Of a stretch of DNA of 64,000 nt, positions 25,275 to 35,212 are shown piece after piece; the stretch's first letter is position 1; the number at the start of each line of letters is the position of its first letter. Under the pieces are notes generated by a model, which had not been told where the DNA came from, did no database searches, and was given only the letters and a program-made list of their open reading frames with translations. The DNA is from Fomes fomentarius (Eukaryota > Basidiomycota > Agaricomycetes > Polyporales > Polyporaceae). The position numbers were made by a program, and so were the translations under genes. Location of the stretch: contig JABYQN010000001.1 in the NCBI GenBank assembly GCA_022606135.1, positions 3,286,001 to 3,350,000 on the forward strand, read 5' to 3'.

Positions 25275-25523
25275 TGCCGCCATATATCCAGGACGCGTGA
25301 TTCCATATCCCATGTACCCCTAGACATCACCCAATATACCCCTGCTTCTGGTCTCAGAAACGTTCACAGAAGGTCGGTGATCCATCCGACGACGATGGCA
25401 AGAAGCACAGCAAGGAAGCAATGTGGGTAGGACACAGCCACGTGCCGGTGGGTATAACATTCGGTTCCTCGAGCTGAGCCTCCGTCGCACATCCCCCTCT
25501 CATTCTCTTCTTCACTCTCTACC

Positions 25524-26684
25524 ATGGAAAAACTCGCGACGGAATTGCTCCAGCACATCTTCACCTACGCTTGCACTGATGGCGGTTACACAGGTTGTTC
25601 GCTCTCAGCAGTCTCCAAGCACATGCGGAATGCCTCCCGTTCGGTTCGCTTCTACTCCGTCGCCCTCAAGAACTCTCCTCCACAAATCACACAGCTTCTT
25701 TCCCTTCTTGGCGAAGAAAGCTCCCAGTCCTCGGGATACCCGCCGCGCGTCCGTCATCTCTACCTCGAATGTCGCTACTCTAGCGACTGCATCCAGGCAG
25801 CGTGTACAGGAGAACGCAGCAGCCAGGATGAATTCTGGGCCCGGTACACCAACATCCTCTCTCAGCTGCTCAGGGCTGTCGCACGCGACCTCCGTACGCT
25901 CACCATCGCCTTCGATTGGTGGGTAACCGCGCGCAGGCTGAAGTTCTCCGCTCCGTGTGATTTCCCTGCATTGCAGGAGCTCACCGTGGCCGAGGATCGC
26001 ACCTTCCTGACAGAAGTCACCGATGGCCCGACTCTCTTCCCATCGTTGAAGAGACTGCACGTCGTCAGCCCACAGAATGCCATGGACTTCATCCAGTTCG
26101 CACGGCATGCTCCGCGGCTAACGGACTTGCGCGTCTCCAATGTGGGCAGCGATCGAGCAGTCCTGCGGTCTCTCAAGCAACTATGCGGTAAGTCATGACG
26201 CTACACCCTGATACGGTCCACTTATGATATCATGGCATCAACCCAACTGCACGCTGCAGGTGAAAGCGGAAGCGGAGCTACGCACGGGCTGCGAGGCCTC
26301 ACACGCGTGCTTCTCCAGCCGCCGCCCCCGCCTCCGAGCAATTGGTGCGGTACAGACGTGATGATGCATCTCGCCTCAGTGTCCGAGCTATGGCGCTCGC
26401 AGGCGAATGCGCAAGTACCGGTGTACTTCGTCCCCGCCGATGCATGCGTCTGTCATGGGTGCGCAGACAGACATGATGCTGTCGCGATGAACGCTCAAGC
26501 CGAGTGGCTGGCGCGCATGGACGGTGGCGAGGGGTGCTGGGGAGTCAAGGAGGAATGGAGGGCCCGGGGTGTAGGTCAGGAAGGCCACATGCCCCCGTCG
26601 TACCTGGTTCCAGGGATGGGGTTCGGGAACAGAGAGTATCTACACGAGATTCTTGCCATTGCCTCTGAAGAAGTCAGAGACTAG
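25524..26684 (+). CDS. F-box-like family protein 2
   Basis: Exons 25524-26187 and 26260-26684 with a phase-1 intron (GTAAGT...CTGCAG) give about 362 residues and an intact frame. The N-terminus (MEKLATELLQHIFTYACTDG, GCSLSAVSKHMRNASRSVRF) is the family's degenerate F-box, followed by DLRTLTIAFDWW, FPALQELTVAEDRTFL and HAPRLTDLRVS, which resemble leucine-rich repeats. The C-terminal exon holds LWRSQANAQVPVYFVPAD and a Trp/Glu-rich segment (EWLARMDGGEGCW). The intron falls at the same place and phase as in gene 1, showing common descent. A SCF adaptor role is inferred from the family; the target is unknown. A TATAAC element lies about 70 bp upstream. Confidence 0.78.
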
Positions 26685-26939
26685 ATGATGATGGTGTAGC
26701 GCTCATCAGGTTGTTACTGCGCGACTCACTGCGAACTTCACAGGTACAGCCTATAAATGATATTGGCACTTCTCGCACCGGTCGCGTCCACGTTCGAGCT
26801 TTCTATGGCGACGATGCCATGAGACCGTGGAATGTGATCACGACCACAGCATTCGAGCTGGGAGTACACATATAGCGGCGCCTCCCTAACGCTCTGTTGG
26901 TGTAATCATCCGAAGCATGACTTTTCCTATCTCCTCATC

Positions 26940-27709
26940 ATGAATAACCTCTCCACAGAAACACTCCACCACATATCCACCGACGGCGGCTACACAGGCT
27001 GTTCTCTCTCCCTCGTCTCGAAACACATTTGGCATGCCGTACGCCCCGTCCGCCTCCACTCCGTATCTCTCGACGGATCCTTTGTGATATTTGCTCAATT
27101 TATCACCCTCATAGGGAGCTAATGCGACCGATTCCCGGATTATCCTCCGCACATCCTGCACATCTTCTTCACATGGCGCAATGAGATACCGTCTATACGG
27201 ACCCCCTCATCCTCGCGCTGGACGACTCTCCCATTGCCGCTCTCGACGATCCGATGTCTCTGTCCGATATCGCGAGACCCTGACCATCGCGTTCTCCGAG
27301 TAAGTGTGGCCGCCGATGCCCATTGCGTCCCTTGGCCCTTTCCCTGCCCGCAACAACTCGCCATTACAGCAGGACTGGTTATCCTCGTGCCGGAAGACTC
27401 TGACCGCTCAGCCTTCCCGCCCCTGAGGAAGGTCCACCTCGGGGATGGGAAGCCGATGGGCGGTATCATCGGGGTTATCACTATTCACACCTGAACGCCA
27501 TTGAAGACCCATGGGAGTACTCGCAGGCGAAAACCCGTGTCCCTCTGTTCATCATACCACCGCAAGACGTGTGTAGGTCGAAGCATGACTGGTTGGCGAG
27601 AATAGAGGGACGGCTGGGGTGCTGGGATGATTTGGCGCAAGAATCGAGGGAATCGGAGGCTGGTCTGGCACCGCCGCCCTTATTCTCGGATATGACTAGT
27701 GAAGAGTAA
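26940..27709 (+). pseudogene. Decayed F-box-like paralog 3
   Basis: From the ATG at 26,940 the frame reads MNNLSTETLHHISTDGGYTG and then CSLSLVSKHIWHAVRPVRL, clearly the family N-terminus but missing about four residues before TDGG, and it stops at 27,122. Further relics appear in other frames: RETLTIAFSE near 27,270-27,300 (matches TLTIAF of paralog 2), a FPPLRK stretch near 27,415-27,430, and from about 27,510 YSQAKTRVPLFIIPP and HDWLARIEGRLGCWDD, matching the C-terminal exon of paralog 2, ending at a stop at 27,709. The order is preserved but the middle is shortened and shifted, so this is a relic and not a working gene. A CATATAG element remains about 65 bp upstream. Confidence 0.75.
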
Positions 27710-28330
27710 GTACTAGAGGTATTGCACACCATTGAAGTTACTGTCTAGTACCGAATCGGGATGATAATCAGCTAGGCCCACCCTAGTCTGACTTTTCTCC
27801 ATTAACATCATGGGCTCTCACTGTGGCCATATGATGGGCTGGAGAAAGATGGTCGCGATCTCATGGTTATTCAGAAGATGTGGAAGTTGAACGTTGAGCC
27901 GCTGCCAGTGATTATAAATTCTCACTACTACTACTAGTAGTCTAGTACTGTTGCGAGGGGTGTGAGCGATGGAGTTATCAACGTCTGGAGCCGAGACTAT
28001 CGTATAGTTATATGCTGGAGCATTTGGCAGAAGGTCAACCTGGATGATAAGGCGCTTGTCCCTTTGTCGTCAGTTTGATGAGCTCAGACGCTGGGACCTA
28101 GAGTAATTCCTCACCAGATGCCACCATCAGCGACTCGCTCGAGCTCACCTCCTGCATAACTATAAAACCGGTATGTAGAGAGTCATGACTCTGAACCGGA
28201 CGCAAGGACAGTGCAGGACTCATGTCCAATTGTCAGGCTCCCTGCCTCCAGTTCAACATGTACAGTTCTACCAATTTAGATCTTCTTAATCTCGCCTTGC
28301 CACGAAGGTAAACTGTTACTGCGTGCCGCC
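27710..28330. other. No gene seen
   Basis: This is the spacer between the F-box relic and the fourth family member. A TATAAAA element lies at 28,161-28,167, about 165 bp before the next ATG. There is a small actacta/tagtag patch near 27,930. Confidence 0.45.
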
Positions 28331-29564
28331 ATGGAGACTCTCCCAACAGAACTTCTCCTGCAGATTTTCACTATCGCTTGCACAGACAGCGGTCACACCG
28401 GCTGCTCCCTGTCCAGCGTTTCCAAACACATTCGGAACGTTTCTCATCCAGTCCGCTTCCACTGCATCGCTCTCAATGGTTCCCCCACACAACTGGTGAG
28501 ATTTCTAGCCCTGTTGGACGTCCTGCAGACACCAGCCCCGCCGCCGGTCAGACATCTCTGCTACGCCACCCCTACAGGCATGCATTACCATACGGAGATG
28601 GAGGCACTAGAGATCGACATGCTCGTCGAAGAATCATACATGACAGTCATGGAGGGCGGCCGTTGGTCCGGATGGTACGACAACGAGGAGGATGCAGTGG
28701 AAAGGCAGTACGCCGACCTGGTCGCGAAGCTGCTACGAACGGTCGCGCCGACTCTCAAGTCGCTGGCGATGGCGTTCCTCAACGTGCGGGTCGAACGGTG
28801 CCGGGGTGCTCCTTCCCGATGCTGGAGGAGCTTACCGTGCACCGGGGGACCAGATTTCTGACCTCCGCCGCCGCCATGGTTGACTGCGAACCGTTCTACC
28901 CCTCACTGAGGAGGGTATACCTGATCCTCACTGACATCCGCATAGAGTTCGTGAAGTGGGCAAGACACACACCGGCGTTGACTGACATACGCATAACGCA
29001 TCTTCCCTATGGCCGGGATGACGGCCTACTCAAGCTTGTGAATAGTGGGTGCACTTGCCGTACTTGCTGGCTACTGTAGCTTACACGAACCACTGTGCTT
29101 CAGCGGTTCAACATGGGCCAGCGGAGCTGCTGCCACGGTTGAAGCGCGTGCTCATCCAACCAGGAAGACTCAGTCCCGGGATCATAACGTTCGTCATCGA
29201 ATATCTGGACTTACTCGTTCAGCTATGGCGATCGCAGGTGGACGCGCGCGTACCGGTGTATCTTCTACCACCAGCACCCCCAATATCGATGACAATGCTC
29301 CCCGAGCAATATGTGAGGGGATTCAATCCTGAGAACCTTCAAGTCGAGGACGGTGGGGAGGTGCGGGAGGAATGGGCGCATCTAGATCAGGATGGATGCT
29401 TGCCACCACAGTATCTGATGCCATGGATGCATAGTGAGTTGAGAGAAAATATCTCGGCGATATGGGTCCAACACGTGAACGACAAGCTTCCTATCGCCCA
29501 CGAGCGCATCGGGGCCTTGCTGGGCATGATACAAGTTCGCATGTTTCAAATTCAACCGCTGTAG
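28331..29564 (+). pseudogene. F-box-like family protein 4 with a frameshift
   Basis: The start METLPTELLLQIFTIACTDS and SSVSKHIRNVSHPVRF are the best-preserved F-box-like N-terminus in the array. The first frame runs to about 28,804 (LNVRVERCR). The family text then continues in the next frame as CSFPMLEELTVHRGTRFLTS, so one base is missing, or two are extra, in the C/G-rich run at 28,801-28,806. After this, exon 1 ends at 29,044 and a 59-bp phase-1 intron (GTGGGT...TTCAG) leads to exon 2 at 29104-29564 (VQHGPAELLPRLKRVLIQPG, LWRSQVDARVPVYLLPP). The intron position matches paralogs 1 and 2. Everything except this one position is intact, so it may be a very young pseudogene or a base error in the assembly; if corrected it would be about 391 residues. 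Confidence 0.7.
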
Positions 29565-29630
29565 TTCATGATATGTGGATGATACAGAAGAAGCTAACTA
29601 GATACATTCATCCGCTTCGGACGTTTTCAA

Positions 29631-32314
29631 TTACTGCTGTCCTGCGGCGGCAGCCTGCCTCGCCGCCTCGTCCGCCTTTTCCACCGCCCGCGTCGCAGCC
29701 AGAACCGCCTTCAGACCAGACGCGGTGATGTCATGGTCAATTGCGACGCCCCACGTCGAGAACTTCGGGTTTCCACCCGGCCCCTCGTACGCGACCTCGA
29801 CATACGACGCCGCCTTCACCTCCGAGCCCTCGCCGATCGAGTGCTCAGAGTACTCGCGGATGGCCACTTTGCCGTCGAGACCACGGTTGACTGCCTCGAC
29901 TGCGGCGGACAGAGGTCCGTTGCCCTCGCCCTCAAGAACGGCGTCCTTGCCGTTGATGATGAAACTTCCCGACAGCCTCGCGCGCCCGCTTGCATCCAAG
30001 TGCGCAAGGGTGAAGTTCTTCACCGCGAACCGCGTCTCGGTCTCCTCGTAGAAGCCGTACGTCTGTCGGAAGAGGGCCACGAGCCCGTCGTATGAGATCT
30101 CGCCTCCGGAACCACGCACTGCACGCTGCACGGCCTCAAAGAACGACGCTTGCAAGCGACGGGGGAGCTCGAGCTGCAGCGAGTTTAGAATGGCGGTTGC
30201 AACGTCGGCCTGGCCAGAGAGGGAGTTGATTCCGACGCTGAGCTTGAGCTCGGGAAGGGTGCGGTCGCCGATGGCGTTGTTCGCTGCGCTGAGGACGGCC
30301 CGCAGACCGGATGCAGCGATGTCGGCGTCGAGACCTACGCCCCACCACGACTCCGTAGAACGACGAGTGTCCTTGACGTCGTCGCTCGTGGGGACGAGCT
30401 CGACGAAGGACGCAGCCTGGGCGTTTTGATGCTTGTCGATGGTGTGCTCATTGTACTCGCGCAGGGAGAGGTGAATATGCAGATGTGTACGAAGAGCGTC
30501 AAGGAAGGCAGACAGTGGTCCATTACCATCGCCACGGATGACGCGCAGTTGTCCATCGACAGAGATGGTGCCATCGAACTGTCTCCGCTCGTCTGCAGCA
30601 TCGCCGCTCGCAGAAGGCTCTGCGGAGATCTTGAAGGACTTGAGAGCCAGGCGACCCTCATAGCCAGAGCCACCGAAGTGATATGTTTTGCGGAACGCGG
30701 TGGTGATGTCCTCCACCGTCATCTCACGCGCCTCACGGTCCGCGATATCCTGGACGACCTGGTAGAACGATATTTGCATTTTGCGTGGCATGTCAAGGCC
30801 AAGATGCTGCTGCACGAGGTAAGCAATCCCACCCTTGCCCGACTGCGCGTTGACACGGATGACAGCCTCGTACGTGCAGCCAAGATCGGCAGGGTCAATG
30901 GGCAGGTACGGCATCTCCCACACCTTCGGCTCCCCTCTGAGTGTTGCCTGCTCATGACGAGTGCGCTGCGCCTCGAAGCCCTTCTTGATGGCATCCTGGT
31001 GCGATCCTGAAAACGCCGTGAAGACGAGTTCGCCGGCATATGGGTGACGAGGGTGTATCGGCAGGTCATTGCATGCGGTGACAACGTCAATGACTGCCTG
31101 TATGTCGCTGAAGTCAACCTCAGGGTTGATACCCTGCGTGTACAGGTTCAGTGCAAGATTCACGAGGTCAACGTTGCCAGTTCGTTCTCCGTTGCCAAAC
31201 AGACAGCCTTCCACTCGGTCGGCACCAGCGAGGATACCTAGCTCTGCAGCAGCGATACCGGTGCCTGTGGGTGCGCTCAGCCCCTATGTGAGCAGGGCTC
31301 TGTCATCGCATGCTTACCGCGGTCGTTGTGAGGATGCAGACTGATGATGATCTTCTCTCGTTCGGAGACATTCCGGGAGAAGTGCTCAATCTATGTGTAG
31401 TTTGAGTATGAGAGGACATCACCAACATGGAAGGCGACGACTGACCAAGTCGGCGTAGTGGTTGGCAGGGCCGATTTCGACAGTGGCAGGCAGGTTGAAG
31501 ATGATCCGCTCGTCACCTAGTCCCGCCTTGCCCCACGCAGCCTTTACCGCCTCGCACACTTCAAGTGCAAACGCCGGTTCCGTCTGCGAGAATGTCTCCG
31601 GGCTGTACTCATAACGGAATACTGTTCCGTACTTCGCGGTGCATTCCTCCGTCAACTTCCTGACGATTTCCGTATGCTTCACGGCAAGCTTGACCGTCTC
31701 CTCTTTGGTGTTACGGAAGACGACTGTGCGGAAGAGACAGGATGTTGCGTTGTACATATGGATGATAGCCCGCTTGGAACCTGCTACGGCTTCGACAGTA
31801 CGCTTGATGAGATCTTCTCGAGCAGGGGTGAGCACCTAATCCCGACTTCGCGTCAGCGTCCATCGCATGCATTTCATCAGAGACCTTAAGCAAAAACGAT
31901 ATTCGGGCATTTGGGATGCTATCCGAAGAGAGAGGGCGACATCATGGCGTACTCACTTGCAGCCATACATCGTCCGGGATTCTGTTCTCTTCAATCAACA
32001 TCCGTACAAACTTGAACTCGGTCTCGCTTGCGGCAGGATAGGCGACCTCAATCTCCTTGAAGCCACACTTGACGAGAGTCTCGAAGAACACCATCTTTTG
32101 CGCGATGGTCATCGGGTTTGCGAGAGCTTGGTTTCCATCGCGAAGATCCGTCGAGAGCCATATGGGTGGCGACCGAGTCACTCTGGACGGCCACTGGCGA
32201 TCGGCGAGCTGCAGGGGAGTGTAGGGCTCGTACTTAATGGAAGGGTCCTCGCTGAGTGAATGTGAGGCCGAGGGGGGTTCGCAATGAGATGGATGGGACT
32301 CACAGCATGGGCAT
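29631..32314 (-). CDS. LEU4: 2-isopropylmalate synthase, with two C-terminal LeuA-dimer-like domains
   Basis: First committed step of leucine synthesis: acetyl-CoA plus 2-oxoisovalerate gives 2-isopropylmalate. Exons 32314-32304, 32251-31957, 31835-31446, 31390-31318 and 31264-29631 give about 800 residues; the first coding exon is only 11 nt (MPML). The TIM-barrel catalytic domain (about 1-400) has the metal and substrate motifs [19 protein letters not shown] and [13 protein letters not shown] first allosteric/dimer domain follows (about 415-575; [53 protein letters not shown]), then a second copy (about 620-785; [55 protein letters not shown]). Yeast Leu4 is about 619 residues with one such domain. 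Leucine inhibition is expected from the family but the effect of two domains is unknown. A truncated paralog lies 2.9 kb upstream. Confidence 0.93.
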
Positions 32315-33367
32315 GGTGGGCAGTTGTGAAGGTCACCGAGAACTATACAGCATGAAAGTGAGGACCCGGGGAAAGGGGCGCATATAATGGCGAGACCTGG
32401 AACGAGTCAGGGATGCCGTTTGGATGATTTTCCATTTGAGTCATGGCAATAAGTTATCCAATAAGTACGATCAGCTTGCCGCGGCCCGCACATGGCATTC
32501 CAGACGCCATCGGAAACAGGCGCCTTTCTATCTGGTTCTAAACCACCACCCACTGCGGCCGTATCAGAATCCAGGATGTCCTCCGATGCTTGCTCGTCAA
32601 CAGAATACTCGCTGGATTTTCTGGAACAGTGAGGGTACCAACATCACTAGAACCACTCATCTCTGTGTCAGTCCCTCGCCGTAAGTTACATGATGTGGGC
32701 GTTTCGCTCAGCCTAGCAGCTCGCCCACCACGGAATCGGGCTATCTTTCCCACCACCTTTCACGATAACTCGACTGACGTTACGGAATACTTACCTCACA
32801 ATGCGTGAGGTCCTCTGACATCTGTTCCACTCTACAGGCGGTTGTAACCTCATCTACCACTGTGTTCTATCGACTCACGAACGCTAACTTTGCCGGTGTT
32901 GTCGGGTGGGAGGCAGGTCGAAGTATCACTACGGAACCAACATAGCCTGTGAAGTCATCGACTACTGTATTCTATCGTTGTTAGGGGGCAGATAGCCAAT
33001 CCACAGGCGAAATGTGGCTACACAGGTGCAAACACCCGGCATGTATGTTGCAATGTATGCCAGTACGGTCGGAGAGTACTCTTCACACCTGGCCATTCAC
33101 ACAACCTTACTGAATGACTCGCAGCCCCCACTATGCATAACGCAATGTTGGTACTCTTATAAGTAGCAGCTGCAAGAGTAACTCGATACACCTACTCCCT
33201 CCGCGGAAGGTATGCATGGTGACGTGGTATTATAAGGAGTGACCATCTTCCAATCGCCGAGGCTCTCAACCAACCATCTTAGTTCATGTCAGTGGCACAC
33301 AACCCCAGTACACATGAAGATTTAAACCCGTTGGATGCACATCTTCAGTACCTCGTATTGTAACCAT
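32315..33367. other. No gene seen between LEU4 and HIS1
   Basis: About 1.05 kb holding the LEU4 promoter and the HIS1 3' end. No frame carries a domain. A clear Gcn4-type site could not be assigned with confidence. Confidence 0.45.
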
Positions 33368-34610
33368 TTAAACTCTACAATTATCGAGGTTGAAAATCAG
33401 AATATCCTCTGCCCCGATCTTCACCAGGTCGTCCATAACATTGGCAATCCTGCTCTTCTCGACCATCACGCTGATCGCAACCCATCCCTCATCCTCGAGC
33501 GGGCTGATCGTTGGTGCGCGCCTGCCTGGGGTGATCTTTGTCGCATCCTGCAGAAGTTCCCGGCGAATATTGTATTCGCAGGCCACATAGCGCCCTGCAG
33601 CGACTACACCAGCGATGCGACTGGTAATGAGTTTAATGAGGGGCTCCAGTGCGAGGTGTTTGGGAGTGCTGGACTTGATGAGCACTGCTTCTGTTTCGAG
33701 CACCGTGGCGATTGCGTGCAATCCCGCCGCGCGCATTGTGTCGCCAGACTCTGCAGAACTTGCGTGTGAGGTCTACGTGTCTGGAGCATCATGCTGCAAC
33801 ACGTACCGACAAGATCGACTAAACACACGGCAAGCGTCAGGCTCGGATAGATATACTCTGCATATCGTGGTAGGCGTACCAATTCCATCCGCCAAACCAA
33901 GCGCGCAGGCTGCCTCGACGCTGCCTCCAACATATTCGATCTTTGTCCTATTATCGTGCAACTCTAGCCGGTCGTCGACAGTCTTGAAGTACTGCCCCGC
34001 GACTACTTCAAAGCTCGTAACGACTCGCTTGCCTGCGAGATCGTCAACCGTCTTGACACTGCTCGCTTCAGGCACCTGTACTTGTAGCGCGCACTTTCCA
34101 AAGCCCAGCTTGAGGACTTCCGTAACGTGCGACTCCATTTGCGCTTCGAGGATAACGTCTTGACCAGTGATCCCAAGATCGACATTACCCTTGCCCACGA
34201 AGGACGGGATGTCGGAGGCTGGCAAGAAGACCCTGCGGCTAGTGTCAATCGATGCGCATGAGAAATCAGTGGTCAAACGAACAGGGCAATATTGTGATTC
34301 TTGACCAGACATACATCAAGACGGTGGTGTCTCCGGAACTGAATGTCGGCCCCTGCAGACATGGTTTGTGCTTTGTCAAGATCGGACCTAGCATACGCAG
34401 ACTCACCAGCGAGAAGCTCCAAGCATTTGTCATGCAATCTCCCTGTGACTGAAATGAGCACTCTTCCGAGGGATCGTCTCGCCCTACACCGACCTTTCTT
34501 CGGGATCGCGAACAGGAGACGGCCGTCAAGTGCGTCCACGTCTGGAGCATAGATCAGCTTCACACTGTAGCTCATGCAAATCAGCAGCCACAAGCCATAT
34601 ACTCACTCAT
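33368..34610 (-). CDS. HIS1: ATP phosphoribosyltransferase
   Basis: First step of histidine synthesis: ATP plus PRPP gives phosphoribosyl-ATP. Seven exons (34610-34607, 34541-34494, 34442-34407, 34352-34283, 34232-33880, 33818-33807, 33750-33368) give about 301 residues, the usual size of the long-form enzyme (yeast 297). The first coding exon is 4 nt and the sixth is 12 nt (VDLV). Diagnostic blocks are LLFAIPKKGRLHDKCLELLA, VFLPASDIPSFVGKGNVDLG, ITGQDVI, GGSVEAACALGLADGI, ESGDTMRAAG and ITPGRRAPTISPLEDEGWVA at the start of the C-terminal regulatory domain that binds histidine. The donor of intron 4 is the less usual GTTCGT, but the frame requires it. The gene lies between the two LEU4 copies on the same strand. 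Confidence 0.93.
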
Positions 34611-35212
34611 TTTAGAGTCGCAGAGTGACTGGGAGGTGGTAAATGCGAAAGTCTCGAGTCATTGTGGCGGGAATTGGCTACAAAGATTCAATTGAAGGTA
34701 GATTAGATTACCACTAGACGCTCATGTGAACGCAGATCTCGGTCCGATTTCCGAACTATGCTGAGCCTCAATTCACGCGTTCAGAATTTTGACCTTGGAC
34801 TGCCTTCTCTCAAGATACTTCAAAGCGACGACGGGTCCCTGAAGTGCGTTCTAGTAAATATATAGAGTGAGACTGGCATCCTTCTAATGGAGCTAGAAAG
34901 TATCGATATTAAGTGAACATTTTAAGTTCTTCATTGTTCTCCTCTTTTTCATCGTAGGAGCTGTAAATCTGCCCCTTCGTCCTCGCGTTTTACAGCGCCT
35001 TCCTGATGTCTGCCTTGAGGATGATTATAATGAGGTTGCATATGAGGATAGCGAGACAAAGCACAGTGAAGTAGATAGCAGGATGTGGAGTGAGAATGTT
35101 ACGTTAATAATTGCCCTTGGAAATCATCAACTAATAGTGAGAGACTGTTCGACACAAGCTGACGAACACCATGCCAGAGGGAAGGCCATAACACAGGAAT
35201 AGAACACATCAA
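34611..35212. other. No gene seen between HIS1 and the truncated LEU4 copy
   Basis: About 600 bp with the HIS1 promoter and the 3' flank of the LEU4-like gene. If the missing LEU4 C-terminal domain had been left here as a relic it should be visible on the minus strand. I looked for dimer-domain words such as GNGP and EHS and found none. Confidence 0.5.
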
